From 2-02-FULL-66-14 sp037443705 (GTDB lineage Bacteria; Pseudomonadota; Gammaproteobacteria; Burkholderiales; SG8-39), in NCBI GenBank assembly GCA_037443705.1, contig JBBINV010000002.1, forward strand, positions 1 to 64,000: a stretch of 64,000 nucleotides of DNA, given 5' to 3'. Both the position numbers and the translations under genes were made by a program. Shown piece by piece: positions 1 through 12,271 of this stretch. Position 1 is the first letter of the stretch; each line of letters begins with the position of its first letter. The notes beneath the pieces are model-generated. The model was not told where the DNA came from. It was given only the letters and a program-made list of their open reading frames with translations, and did no database searches.

Positions 1-2
1 CC

Positions 3-503
3 CGCCCTGCCCAGCAGCAACCCCAGCCGCGCACCCCGCAGCCTCGTCCCGAGGGCGGGCAGCCGCAGGAAGCCGAAGAGCGCCGGCGCGGCCGCCGCAA
101 TCGGCATCGAGGCCGCGACCGCGAGCGCCGGCCCGGCGAGCGTCCGCGGGAACGAGCGCAGGATCTGCATCCGCTGCACGAGCAGCAGCAAATGGAGCAC
201 CGGATCCGCCAGGCGCGCGAGGCCGAGGAAGAACGCGCCGAGCTGGTGACGCAGGCTGCGGGGCCGGTCGCTGTAGAAGTTGAGGCTCCGGCCCCCGCGC
301 CGATGCCGGAACCGGCCGTCGAGGCGCCCCGGATCGATCCCAGGCAGTACCTGAAAGACGCCGGGCTGCAGATGGTCGAAACCCGCGCCGACGCGCCCCG
401 GATCGCCGCGCCGCAAGAGGAGCCCGTCCGGCTCGGCCGCCCGCGCCGTGAGCGCCCGCGCCCGGCGCAGGAAGAGCTGGTCCAGATCGAGACGCGCAAA
501 TAG
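3..503 (+). CDS. rne: Ribonuclease E, C-terminal end (partial)
   Basis: The reading frame is open from the left edge to the TAG at 501-503, so only about 166 C-terminal residues are present. It is strongly basic and disordered: an Arg-rich stretch (RRRGRRNRHRGRDRERR) then Ala/Pro/Glu-rich spacers and a short conserved end reading LGRPRRERPRPAQEELVQIETRK. This composition and the closing VQIETR motif fit the RNA-binding, degradosome-scaffold tail of betaproteobacterial RNase E. The catalytic S1/RNase domain lies outside the window, so the assignment rests on the tail alone. The stop overlaps the proposed start of fadD (ATAG). Confidence 0.72.
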   Translation, partial: RPAQQQPQPRTPQPRPEGGQPQEAEERRRGRRNRHRGRDRERRPGERPRERAQDLHPLHEQQQMEHRIRQAREAEEERAELVTQAAGPVAVEVEAPAPAPMPEPAVEAPRIDPRQYLKDAGLQMVETRADAPRIAAPQEEPVRLGRPRRERPRPAQEELVQIETRK

Positions 504-2188
504 GAAAACCCTGGCTCGCGTCGTACCCTCCGGGCGTTGCGCCCGAAGTGGACGTGCGCGCCTTCGGTTCGCTGCCGGAGCTGCTCGAGCGCTCCCGCGA
601 GCGCTACGCCGATCGCCCCGCGCTCGCGAGCCTGGGCGCGACGCTGAGCTACCGGCAGCTCGACGCGCTTGCGCGCGACTTCGCCGCGTTCCTTCAGCGC
701 TCGCTCGGCCTGCGCAAGGGCGAGCGCGTGGCGATCATGCTGCCGAACCTGTTCCAGTACCCCGTGGCGCTGTTCGGTGCGCTGCGCGCCGGCCTGATCG
801 CCGTCAACGTCAACCCGCTCTACACCGCGCGCGAGCTCGCCGGGCAGCTCGCCGACAGCGGAGCGATTGTGCTTGTGACTTTGGAGAATTTCGCTCGCGC
901 GGTGGCGCAGGCGCTGCCGCGGACGGCGGTCCGGCACGTCGTCGTCAGCTCGGCCGGCGATCTGCTGCCTTTGCCGAAGCGCCTGGCCGTCGGGTTCGCC
1001 ACGAGGGTTCTCCGGGGACCGATCAAGGCCCCCGGCCTTGCGGGCCGTTTCCCGTTTCGCCGCGCGCTCCGGCTGGGAGCGTCGCAGCCGCTCGCTCGAG
1101 TCGAGCTCGGGCCGGAGGACACGGCGCTCCTTCAGTACACCGGCGGCACGACCGGAAGCCCGAAGGGCGCGATCCTTACGCACGGCAATCTTCTCGCGAA
1201 CGTGGAGCAGACGCGCGCCTGGATCGGCTCGGCGCTGAAAGAGGGCGAGGAAATCGTCGTAACGGCGCTGCCCCTCTATCACATCTTCGCGCTCACCGCG
1301 AACCTGCTCGTCTTTCTCCGGATCGGCGGCGAGAACCTCCTCGTCGCCGATCCGCGCGACCTGCGCAGGCTCGTCGCCACGCTGGCGCAGCGCCGCTTCA
1401 CCGCGATCACGGGAGTGAACACCCTTTTCGCCGCCCTGCTCGACGCACCGGGCTTCGCGAAGGTCTGTTCGCGGATCCGCGGCCGCCTGAAGGTCGCGGT
1501 CGCGGGCGGGATGGCGGTGCAGCGCGCGGTCGCCGAGCGCTGGCAGGCGGCGACTGGAACGCCGCTCGTCGAAGGCTACGGGCTCACCGAAGCCTCGCCG
1601 ATCGTATGCGCCAACCGCTTCGACGCGGCGGAGTTCACCGGGAAGCTCGGGCTTCCGGTGCCTTCGACCGAAGTCGCGATCCTGGACGAGGCCGGCAGCG
1701 AGCAGCCGTTCGGCGCGGTCGGCGAGATCTGCGTGCGCGGACCGCAGGTCATGCGCGGCTACTGGAACCTCCCGGCGGAGAGCGCGGCCGCGTTCACGCC
1801 GGACGGGTGGCTGCGCACCGGCGACCTCGGCCGCATCGACCAGCGGGGCTACGTGGAATTCGCCGAGCGCCGGAAGGACGTGATCGTGGTTTCGGGCTTC
1901 AAGGCCTATCCCACCGAGATCGAGGACGTCGCGATGCTGCATCCCGGCGTCAGGGACGCAGGGGCGGTGGGCATCCCGGACGAGCGCAGCGGCGAGGCGG
2001 TGGCGCTCTTCGTGGTGCGGCGTGATCCCGCGCTCACGGCCCAGGCGCTGCTCGCGCACTGCAGCCGCAACCTCACCGGGTACAAGCTGCCGCGGCGCAT
2101 CGAGTTCCGCGACGCGCTGCCGAAGAGCCCGCTCGGCAAGGTGCTGAGGCGCGAGCTGCGGGAGCAGATCGCGCGGCGCGATGGCTGA
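500..2188 (+). CDS. fadD: Long-chain-fatty-acid--CoA ligase
   Basis: AMP-forming acyl-CoA synthetase that activates long-chain fatty acids with ATP and CoA for beta-oxidation. The P-loop-like signature YTGGTTGSPKGA is near residues 211-222, GYGLTEASP near 358, LRTGDLG near 437, and the C-terminal lysine motif PKSPLGKVLRREL near 540. The first canonical in-frame start is GTG 548, but the conserved FadD N-terminus (KPWLASYPPGV, compare E. coli KKVWLNRYPADV) is encoded upstream. It reaches an ATA codon at 500 that overlaps the rne stop. From 500 the protein is 562 residues, essentially the length of E. coli FadD (561). The coding function is certain; the ATA start is inference. The end overlaps the following acetyltransferase by 8 bases. 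Confidence 0.9.
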   Translation: MGKPWLASYPPGVAPEVDVRAFGSLPELLERSRERYADRPALASLGATLSYRQLDALARDFAAFLQRSLGLRKGERVAIMLPNLFQYPVALFGALRAGLIAVNVNPLYTARELAGQLADSGAIVLVTLENFARAVAQALPRTAVRHVVVSSAGDLLPLPKRLAVGFATRVLRGPIKAPGLAGRFPFRRALRLGASQPLARVELGPEDTALLQYTGGTTGSPKGAILTHGNLLANVEQTRAWIGSALKEGEEIVVTALPLYHIFALTANLLVFLRIGGENLLVADPRDLRRLVATLAQRRFTAITGVNTLFAALLDAPGFAKVCSRIRGRLKVAVAGGMAVQRAVAERWQAATGTPLVEGYGLTEASPIVCANRFDAAEFTGKLGLPVPSTEVAILDEAGSEQPFGAVGEICVRGPQVMRGYWNLPAESAAAFTPDGWLRTGDLGRIDQRGYVEFAERRKDVIVVSGFKAYPTEIEDVAMLHPGVRDAGAVGIPDERSGEAVALFVVRRDPALTAQALLAHCSRNLTGYKLPRRIEFRDALPKSPLGKVLRRELREQIARRDG

Positions 2189-2708
2189 CTATCCCGCGCA
2201 CCTCGCGCGCGAGCGGCGCCTGTTCGACGGCCGCACCGTCAACATCCGCCCGATCCGGCGCGACGATGCGGTGCCCGGGCGCGAGTTCCTCGAGCACGTA
2301 TCGCCCGAGAACCGCTATCTCCGGTTCCACAAGTGGGTCGCCGCGCCCTCGGACAAGCTCGTGCACTTCCTCACCGACGTGGACTACGACCGGCACATGG
2401 CGTTCGTCTGCACGTTCGCGCGCGACGGCCGCGAGGAGCTGGTGGGCGAGGCGCGCTACGTCGCCCTGCCCGACGGCAGGCGCTGCGAGTTCGGCGTCAT
2501 GATCGCCGACGCCTGGCACAAGACCGGGGTCGCGGGGCTGCTGATGGAAGCGCTGATCCGCACCGCGCGCGAGCGGGGCTTCGCCGAGATGGAAGGCTTC
2601 GTCCTGCGCACCAATCCCGACATGCTGCGTTTCGCGCGTGCGCTGGGTTTTCGCGTAGAGCCGATCGCCGGCGATAGCACGACCCTGCGCATCGTCAAGA
2701 AACTCTAG
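2181..2708 (+). CDS. GNAT family N-acetyltransferase
   Basis: 175-residue GNAT acyltransferase. The acetyl-CoA-binding motif A region is seen as WHKTGVAGLLMEALIRTARERG around residues 111-132, followed by the NPDMLRFARALGF segment typical of the C-terminal half. It resembles the acetyltransferase domain of protein lysine acetyltransferases of the Pat type, but there is no nucleotide-binding domain, so the substrate cannot be named. Its ATG lies inside the end of fadD (8-base overlap), which suggests translational coupling and perhaps regulation of acyl-CoA synthetase by acylation (inference). It converges on the phosphatase gene with overlapping stop codons. Confidence 0.8.
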   Translation: MADYPAHLARERRLFDGRTVNIRPIRRDDAVPGREFLEHVSPENRYLRFHKWVAAPSDKLVHFLTDVDYDRHMAFVCTFARDGREELVGEARYVALPDGRRCEFGVMIADAWHKTGVAGLLMEALIRTARERGFAEMEGFVLRTNPDMLRFARALGFRVEPIAGDSTTLRIVKKL

Positions 2709-3174
2709 GAAGGGGCAACGGGGAAACCTGGGTTCCCCTGTTCCTGGGGCAGCCCGGCAAGCAGCCCCCGCGCGCCCGACTCGACCAGGTCGAGCACGCG
2801 CTCGAAGCCCTCGGGGCCCTCGTAATACGGGTCGGGCACCTCGCGGTCCTCGAGGAAGAGGCGCAGCTTTCCGCGATGCCCGGGTGGGCACAGGCGCTCG
2901 AGAATCCGCAGGTGCCCCCGGTCCATCGCGAGGATCAGGTCGAACGCCTCGAAATCGGCGCGCTCGATCCGCCTCGCGCGCAGCGCGCTCAGGTCATAGC
3001 CGCGGCGCGCGGCGTGCCGCTGCGCGCGCTCGTCCGGCGGCTCTCCGACGTGGTACCCGTGGGTCCCGGCGGAGTCGACATGAAGGGAGACTCCGGATTC
3101 GTGCGCGAGATGCCTGAGAACGCCCTCCGCCGTGGGAGAACGGCAGATGTTTCCCGTGCAAACCACAAGGACCT

Positions 3175-3178
<4 letters not shown>
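2705..3178 (-). CDS. Low molecular weight protein-tyrosine phosphatase
   Basis: 157-residue cytoplasmic phosphatase of the LMW-PTP/arsenate reductase fold. The P-loop CTGNICRS spans residues 7-14 with nucleophile Cys7 and Arg13. The general acid loop DPYY is at 116-119, placing the enzyme with tyrosine phosphatases rather than arsenate reductases. Length is normal for the family. Its ATG overlaps the uvrB stop (ATGA), so the two genes form a uvrB-ptp unit. The biological substrate is not evident; members often act on exopolysaccharide tyrosine kinases, but none is nearby. Confidence 0.9.
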
Positions 3179-5205
<2,027 letters not shown>

Positions 5206-5243
5206 GCGTAGAATCCGGACGAAAAGCGAATGATGCTAGCACG

Positions 5244-6458
5244 ATGAACGCACCACGGTCCCCCTCGCTCCTCGCCTCGGTGCCGCTCGCGCCCAAGGAT
5301 CCGATTCTCGGTGTGACGGAAACCTTCGTCGCGGACCCGAACCCGAGGAAGGTCAACCTCGGGGTCGGCGTCTACTGCGACGACAATGGCAAAGTGCCGC
5401 TGCTCGAGTGCGTGCGCCGCGCCGAGCAGGCCCGCCTCAAGAACGGCGCGCCGAAGCCTTACCTGCCCATCGACGGGTTGGCCGCGTACGACAGGGGCGT
5501 CCAGCAGCTCGTTTTCGGAGAAACTCCATGCGTGAGGGAGGGCCGTGTCGTAACGGTCCAGGCCCTGGGGGGTACGGGCGGGCTGAAGCTCGGCGCCGAT
5601 TTCCTGCGCCAGGTGAGCCCCGCCGCACAGGTCTGGATCAGCGAGCCGAGCTGGGAGAATCACCGGGCCCTTTTCGAGGGTGCCGGGTTCAAGGTGAACG
5701 CCTATCCCTACTACGACGCCCGCACGCACGGGGTCCATTTCGCAGGGATGCGCGGCGCACTCGAAGCGATGGCGCCAGGCTCGATCGTGGTGCTCCACAC
5801 CTGCTGCCACAACCCCACGGGCGCGGATCTTTCGCACGCGCAGTGGCACGAGGTGCTCGATGTGATGATGCGGCGAGGCCTCGTACCCTTCCTCGACCTC
5901 GCCTACCAGGGCTTCGGCGAGGGCATCGACGCGGACGCCCACGCGGCGCGGCTCTTCGCCGGCGCCACGAACCCGGTGTTCCTGTCGAGCTCGTTCTCGA
6001 AATCGTTGTCGCTCTACGGCGAGCGCGTGGGTGCGCTGAGCGTGGTCACCGCTTCCGCCGAGGAGGCGGCACGCGTGCTGTCGCAGCTCAAGCGAGTGGT
6101 TCGCACCAACTACTCGAACCCGCCGACGCACGGCGGCGACATCGTGGCGCGCGTGCTGTCCACCCCGGAGCTCCGGAAGCTCTGGGAGGACGAGCTCGCC
6201 TTCATGCGCGAGCGCATCAAGGCGATGCGCCGCGCCCTGGTCGAGGGATTGCAGGCCCGCGTGCCGGGAAGGGACTTCTCCTTCATGCTGGCGCAGCGCG
6301 GGCTGTTCTCGTACTCGGGGCTCACCCGGGCGCAGGTGGCACGCCTGCGCGAGGAGTACTCCATCTACGCGATCGACACCGGCCGCATCTGCGTCGCGGC
6401 GCTCAACCGCAGCAACATCGACTACGTCACCGAGGCGATCGCGAAGGTGATTTCTTAG
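5244..6458 (+). CDS. Aspartate/aromatic amino acid aminotransferase
   Basis: Class I PLP-dependent aminotransferase of the AspC/TyrB subfamily (404 residues), transferring amino groups from aspartate or aromatic amino acids to 2-oxoglutarate. The PLP lysine is Lys253 in SSSFSKSLSLYGERVGALS. The CHNPTGADLS motif and the DLAYQGFGEG cofactor aspartate/tyrosine segment are also present. ATG 5244 is chosen because it gives the family N-terminus (LASVPLAPKDPILGVTETF) and lies beyond the uvrB start region. Substrate preference between Asp and aromatic amino acids cannot be settled from the sequence. The last 32 bases overlap the convergent acyl carrier protein gene. Confidence 0.93.
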   Translation: MNAPRSPSLLASVPLAPKDPILGVTETFVADPNPRKVNLGVGVYCDDNGKVPLLECVRRAEQARLKNGAPKPYLPIDGLAAYDRGVQQLVFGETPCVREGRVVTVQALGGTGGLKLGADFLRQVSPAAQVWISEPSWENHRALFEGAGFKVNAYPYYDARTHGVHFAGMRGALEAMAPGSIVVLHTCCHNPTGADLSHAQWHEVLDVMMRRGLVPFLDLAYQGFGEGIDADAHAARLFAGATNPVFLSSSFSKSLSLYGERVGALSVVTASAEEAARVLSQLKRVVRTNYSNPPTHGGDIVARVLSTPELRKLWEDELAFMRERIKAMRRALVEGLQARVPGRDFSFMLAQRGLFSYSGLTRAQVARLREEYSIYAIDTGRICVAALNRSNIDYVTEAIAKVIS

Positions 6459-6687
6459 CGAGGTACGCGACGACGGCATCGAGCGTGCCGAGCTTTGCAT
6501 AATCGGCTTCGGGGATCTCGACCCCGAGGCGCTCGTGCAGCGCCACCAGGAAGTTAAGCCAGTCCATCGAGTCGAGATCCACCTGCTGGCGCAGCGGCTC
6601 ATTCGCCTTCAGGTCCGGGACTTCGAGCTCGGGCGCGATGCGCCGAAGCTCCTCCAGGACGGCTCTCCTCAGGTCTTGCTCGCTCAC
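6427..6687 (-). CDS. Acyl carrier protein
   Basis: 86-residue carrier protein with the phosphopantetheine attachment motif L-D-S-M at residues 38-41 (Ser40) and a four-helix ACP pattern (LGVEIPEADYAKLGTLDAVVAYL). GTG 6687 is chosen because it overlaps the E2 stop (GTGA) and gives a normal ACP length. It is the last gene of an acs-E1alpha-E1beta-E2 operon, so it is probably a specialised carrier and not the fatty-acid-synthesis AcpP. A plausible role is to accept an acyl group made by the dehydrogenase or the acyl-CoA synthetase (inference). The C-terminal tail KKSPSRSPR is encoded across the convergent aminotransferase end. Confidence 0.85.
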   Translation of the reverse strand: MSEQDLRRAVLEELRRIAPELEVPDLKANEPLRQQVDLDSMDWLNFLVALHERLGVEIPEADYAKLGTLDAVVAYLAKKSPSRSPR

Positions 6688-7762
6688 AGTTTTTCCGGCT
6701 CCTGAAGCAGGCGCGAAATCTCGGCAAGGAACAGCGCTCCCCGGTGGCCGTCGCTCGCGCGGTGATCGGCCGAAAGGCTGACCGTCACCACCGGCGCCGC
6801 GCGCAGCGTGCCCTCCTCGATGCACGGGCGCTCGCCGATGCGGCCGAACCCGACCAGCGCGACCTGCGGCGGGTAGATCACGCCGAACACCGATTCGACG
6901 CCCTGGTCGCCGAGGTTCGTCACCGTGATCGTGGCATCGGTCAGCTCGGAGGCGCGCAGGCTTCCCGAGCGCGTGCGCTGCACGAGGTCGGAAAGCGCCT
7001 TCATCAGCTCGCCGAGCGATCGTCCCGGCACGTCGAGGATGGCGGGCGCGATCAGCCCGCCCTGGCGCAGCGCGATCGCCACGCCCACGTGCACGCCCGC
7101 GCCGGCACGGAAACCCTCCGGCCCGTAGTGCCCGTTCATCTCGGGATACGCCTTGCACGCGAGCGCCACCGCCTTCAGCTGCAGCGCCGCCATCAGGATG
7201 CGCTCCGCGATCGGCCGGCGCGCGTTCCCGGCCTGCAGCCACTCGAGCGCACGCCGCATCGGCACCGTTTCCGACAGGTAATAGTGCGGGATCTCGCGCT
7301 TCGAGCGCGCCATCGCGGCGCCGATCGCCCGGCGCATTTCGGCCGAGCGGTCTGCCGGAACGGCGGCAGCGGGGCCCGGCGCCCCGGCCGCGCGCTCGAC
7401 ATCGTCCACCGTTATCGAGCCCTCCGGGCCGGTGCCGGTTATCCGATCGAGATTCACGCCGAGCTCCGCCGCCTGCTTGCGTGCGGCGGGAGAGATCCTC
7501 TTTCTCGACACTGCGCCGGGTGCCTCTCCCGGGGCCAGCAGCCTCGCCAGCACGGTTCCGACCGGAACCGTCTCGCCAGGCTGCACGATCAGCTCGTGAA
7601 CCGTTCCGCTATCCCAGATCTCACTTCCACGGCCGCCTTGGGCGTCTCCACGACCGCGACGATGTCGCCGCGCTTCACTTGTGCGCCCGGCTTCACGCGC
7701 CACTCAAGGAGCTTGCCGGCATCCATGTCCGCGCCGAGCGAAGGGAGCCTGAACTCGATCAT
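6684..7762 (-). CDS. 2-oxoacid dehydrogenase E2 (dihydrolipoamide acyltransferase), single-base frameshift
   Basis: E2 core of a pyruvate/acetoin-type dehydrogenase. From ATG 7762 the lipoyl domain reads normally to VVETPKAAVEV with lipoyl Lys42. One base is then missing near 7621, where GTG-GAA-GTG-AGATC would need an extra G. The rest continues in another frame as EIWDSGTVHELIVQPGETV, a peripheral-subunit-binding domain (SPAARKQAAELGV) and the acyltransferase domain ending with the catalytic DHRASDG motif. With the frame restored the protein is about 359 residues, normal for a one-lipoyl-domain E2. Everything else is intact and the operon is conserved. A sequencing error is therefore as likely as true inactivation. 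Confidence 0.85.
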
Positions 7763-7772
7763 CGCGCGTGCC

Positions 7773-8723
7773 TCAGAAGAGCGCCTTTGCCGCCGCGACG
7801 ATCTTCCCGGGCTGCGGCAACGCCGCGTCCTCCAGGTGCCTTGCGTAGGGCATCGGCACTTCCTCGCTGCACACGCGCGCCACCGGCGCGTCGAGATCGT
7901 AGAACGACCGCTCCATGATGCGCGCCATCACCTCCGCAGCGAGCCCGCCGCTTCTCCAGCCCTCGTCGATCATCACCGCGCGCCGGGTCTTCTTGACGGA
8001 AGCGAGGATCGTATCCGTATCGAGGGGCCGCAGCACGCGCAGGTCGATCACCTCGCCGTCAACCTCCTCGGCCGCCTTCAGCGTCTTTGGCAGGCACGCC
8101 CCGTAAGTGATGAGGGTTACGCGGTTGCCGGGACGGAGGACTTTCGCGGAACGGATGTCAACCTCCCTTTCCGAAGCCACCCCTTTCGTCTCGAAGAGCG
8201 CCGGATATTCGAACACGATCACCGGATCGGGGTCGCATAGCGCGGGCCAGAGCATTCCGCGTGCGTCCTCGACCGTCGCCGGCGCCACGATCTTGATCCC
8301 GGGGATGTGCGCGTACCAGCCCTCGAGGCTGTGCGAGTGCTGCGCGGCGAGCTGGCGCCCGGCGCCGGTCGCCATGCGGATCACGAGCGGCACCGAGAAC
8401 TGCCCGCCCGACATGTGCCGCAGCAGCGCCGCGCCGTTCACGATCTGATCGAGCGCGAGCAGGCTGAAGTTGACTGTCATCACCTCGACGATCGGGCGCA
8501 TGCCGCCGAGCGCCGCGCCGATCCCGGCGCCCACGAACGCGAGCTCCGAGAGGGGCGTGTCGCGCACCCGCTCGGGACCGAACTCCTCGAGCATGCCCCT
8601 GCTCACCGCATAGGTACCGCCGTATCTTCCAACATCCTCGCCCATCAGGAAAGCGCGCGGCTCGCGTGCGAGCGCCTCGCGCAGCGCGAGCCGCAGGGCT
8701 TCGCGGTAGGTGATCTCGCTCAC
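7773..8723 (-). CDS. 2-oxoacid (pyruvate-type) dehydrogenase E1 component, beta subunit
   Basis: 316-residue transketolase-like beta subunit that pairs with the alpha subunit to form the ThDP-dependent decarboxylating E1 heterotetramer. Typical features are MGEDVGRYGGTYAVSRGML near the N-terminus, the RDTPLSELAFVGAGIGAALGG segment, and the C-terminal transketolase domain (VTLITYGACL, DLRVLRPLDTDTI). GTG 8723 is chosen because it overlaps the alpha-subunit stop (GTGA) and starts the family N-terminus SEITYREALRLAL. It is followed after about 10 bases by the E2 gene. Confidence 0.93.
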   Translation of the reverse strand: MSEITYREALRLALREALAREPRAFLMGEDVGRYGGTYAVSRGMLEEFGPERVRDTPLSELAFVGAGIGAALGGMRPIVEVMTVNFSLLALDQIVNGAALLRHMSGGQFSVPLVIRMATGAGRQLAAQHSHSLEGWYAHIPGIKIVAPATVEDARGMLWPALCDPDPVIVFEYPALFETKGVASEREVDIRSAKVLRPGNRVTLITYGACLPKTLKAAEEVDGEVIDLRVLRPLDTDTILASVKKTRRAVMIDEGWRSGGLAAEVMARIMERSFYDLDAPVARVCSEEVPMPYARHLEDAALPQPGKIVAAAKALF

Positions 8724-9708
8724 GGCGTGTAGAGGTCCTTCGCCAGGTCCTCGACCGGCTCCCACGTCCCTGCTTCGGCGAATGCCACGGCCTGGGCGAC
8801 TTCATCCTGAACTTCACGATCGAATTCGAGGAACTGCTCCTCTGTCAGCACCCGCTGCGTCTTCAGGCGCGCCGCATAGGTGTGGATCGGTCCGCGCGTC
8901 TTCCATTGCTCGACCTCGGCCTTGTCGCGGTAGAGCTCGGGGTCGAACATCGAGTGCGCGCGAAAGCGGTAGGTCTGGAACTCCGCGAAGACCGGGCCGT
9001 GCCCCCCGCGCACGTGCGCGCAGGCCTCCTTCGCCGCCTCGTGCACCGCGACCACGTCCATGCCGTCCACCTTGAGCGTCTTCACGCCGAACGCCGCGGC
9101 CTTGACGCAGAGGTCGGTCTGCGACTCCGAGCGCTCGAGCGCCGTGCCCATCGCGTAGAGGTTGTTCTCGCAGAAGAACGCGACGGGCAGCCGCCACAGC
9201 GCGGCGAGGTTCATCGACTCGTGGAACGCGCCCTCCGCGACCGCGCCTTCGCCGAAGAAGCAGGCCGTTACATTTGACTGTGCCTTCAGCCGGGCCGCCA
9301 GGCCAAGCCCCGCCGCCAAAGGCAATCCGCCGCCTACGATCGCCTGGCCGCCGAAAAAGCGGGTGGCGGCGTCGAACAGATGCATCGAGCCGCCGCGGCC
9401 GCGCGAGCAACCCTCGCGCCTGCCGTACATCTCGGCCAGGATCGCGCCCATCGGGATGCCGCGAAGGAGTGCATGGCCGTGCTCGCGGTAGGTCGCGACC
9501 ACGTTGTCCTCGGGCCGAAGCGCGTGCATCGCGCCGGTCGCCACGGCCTCCTCGCCGATATAAAGGTGCAGGAAGCCGCGGATCTTCCCTGCGCCGTAAA
9601 GCTCGGCGGACTTTTCCTCCAGCCGCCGGATGCGCAGCATGTCCGCGAGCAGCCGAAGCGCGAATTCGCGCTCGTACGGCACCGGCCCCGAAGGCGGCGG
9701 CGCAATGC

Positions 9709-9712
<4 letters not shown>
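8720..9712 (-). CDS. 2-oxoacid (pyruvate-type) dehydrogenase E1 component, alpha subunit
   Basis: 330-residue ThDP-binding alpha subunit. The ThDP motif begins GEGAVAEGAFHESMNLAALW and ends with the conserved CENNLYAMGT. The phosphorylation-loop region YRFRAHSMFDPELYRDKAEV and the RGRGGSMHLFD segment match PdhA/AcoA proteins. The ENNLYAMGT form favours a pyruvate dehydrogenase or acetoin dehydrogenase over branched-chain enzymes. ATG 9712 overlaps the acyl-CoA synthetase stop (ATGA). No E3 (dihydrolipoamide dehydrogenase) gene is in the window, so E3 must be shared from elsewhere. Confidence 0.93.
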
Positions 9713-11448
<1,736 letters not shown>

Positions 11449-11486
11449 GACTCGAATCGAACCTAACCCCTGCCCGCGCTAGCCCA

Positions 11487-11500
11487 TTGATTCTCGTCAA
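11487..11500. promoter_or_regulatory. FNR/Crp-family-type palindrome, divergent promoter of acs operon and dksA-like gene
   Basis: The sequence TTGATTCTCGTCAA is a near-perfect inverted repeat of FNR-like half sites. In the plus direction a -10-like CACGAT starts 21 bases after the box (11522-11527) and the dksA-like ATG is at 11534. In the minus direction TAGGTT starts 21 bases after it (11465-11460), ahead of the acs ATG at 11448. This equal spacing on both sides is the pattern seen at the other boxes. The regulator itself is not in the window. Confidence 0.7.
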
Positions 11501-11533
11501 ACGGCGCCGCCCTCCGCGTGCCACGATGGCGCC

Positions 11534-11926
11534 ATGCCGCTCACCGCGATCCAGCTCCAGGAGCTCAGGCGCCTGCTCGCCGAGCGCCGCAATGCGCTGC
11601 GCGAGGAGACGCTCGACGACGTGGAGCGCTCGCGCGGCGAAAGCTATCCCGAGCTCGCCAGCCCGGTGCACGACGCGGGCGACGAGGCGCAGGCGAGCCT
11701 GCTTTCGGACCTGGACCAGGCGGAAATCTCGCGCGACGCCCGGATCCTCCGCGAGCTGGAGGCCGCGGAAGGGCGCATCGCGGATGGAACCTACGGAACC
11801 TGCGCCGATTGCGGCCGCGAGATCGGGTTCGAGCGGCTGCGCGCGAGCCCCTCGGCGATGCGCTGCCTCGACTGCCAGCGCGTGCACGAGAAGACCTTCG
11901 CCCACCCCGGCGAGCCGAAGCTCTAG
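11534..11926 (+). CDS. TraR/DksA-family zinc finger protein
   Basis: 130-residue DksA/TraR-type protein. An N-terminal coiled-coil half (residues 5-85) is followed by a C4 zinc finger with Cys90, Cys93, Cys111 and Cys114 (CADCGREIG, CLDCQRVHE). Proteins of this family insert into the RNA polymerase secondary channel and tune the stringent response. It is shorter than housekeeping DksA (about 150) and lacks the acidic DxxDxA tip in its usual form, so it is probably a paralogue. No Shine-Dalgarno is seen before ATG 11534. The FNR-like box places the transcription start at or one base from the ATG, suggesting a leaderless mRNA. Confidence 0.88.
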   Translation: MPLTAIQLQELRRLLAERRNALREETLDDVERSRGESYPELASPVHDAGDEAQASLLSDLDQAEISRDARILRELEAAEGRIADGTYGTCADCGREIGFERLRASPSAMRCLDCQRVHEKTFAHPGEPKL

Positions 11927-12153
11927 CCTGCGGCGCCCTGCTCGTGAAGCCGCGCGAGGCGCAGCAGCCACTCCGGTACCGGCGCGAGCCCCGCGCAATT
12001 CGGCGCGTGGCCCGCCCGCGTGATGAAGAACTCCTGCACCAGGTGCAGCAGCACGAGCCGCGCCTTGTGCGCTCTTGCAAGCCGCAAGGCTTCCCTCAGC
12101 CCGCGGCTCGCCGTGCTGCTGCCGTCCACCGGAACCAGGATTCGCCTGTACAT
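11923..12153 (-). CDS. Truncated universal stress protein (N-terminal half)
   Basis: 76-residue protein starting MYRRILVPVDGSSTASRGL, the standard first strand and loop of UspA domains. It ends after about half a domain with EWLLRLARLHEQGAAG and lacks the GRxG...GS nucleotide-binding loop of the second half; complete UspA domains have 140-150 residues. A good Shine-Dalgarno (GGAGG) precedes ATG 12153. Its stop overlaps the dksA-like stop region by 4 bases on the opposite strand. It is probably a decayed or truncated UspA, although a functional half-domain cannot be excluded. Confidence 0.6.
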   Translation of the reverse strand: MYRRILVPVDGSSTASRGLREALRLARAHKARLVLLHLVQEFFITRAGHAPNCAGLAPVPEWLLRLARLHEQGAAG

Positions 12154-12165
12154 GGTGCCTCCTCC

Positions 12166-12179
12166 CTGACCTGAGTCAA
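12166..12179. promoter_or_regulatory. Degenerate FNR-like palindrome upstream of truncated usp
   Basis: CTGACCTGAGTCAA differs from the consensus only in its first base, but no -10-like hexamer occurs at the standard 21-base spacing in a useful direction. The usp ATG is only 12 bases away. The box may be a relict left when the usp gene was truncated, or may act by repression. It is the outlier among the eleven sites. Confidence 0.35.
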
Positions 12180-12271
12180 CACGGCGGCCGCCGCGGTGAA
12201 CGAGCTTGACCCGCGCCACGGCGCGACCGCGCCGGCGGAACAGTTCATTCGCTACGAATGGCGGGTGGGCC

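Noticed and set aside
448..2025. Arg/Ala-rich open frame overlapping fadD on the same strand
   Set aside because: It is the +2 shadow of fadD; the fadD frame has all AMP-ligase motifs.
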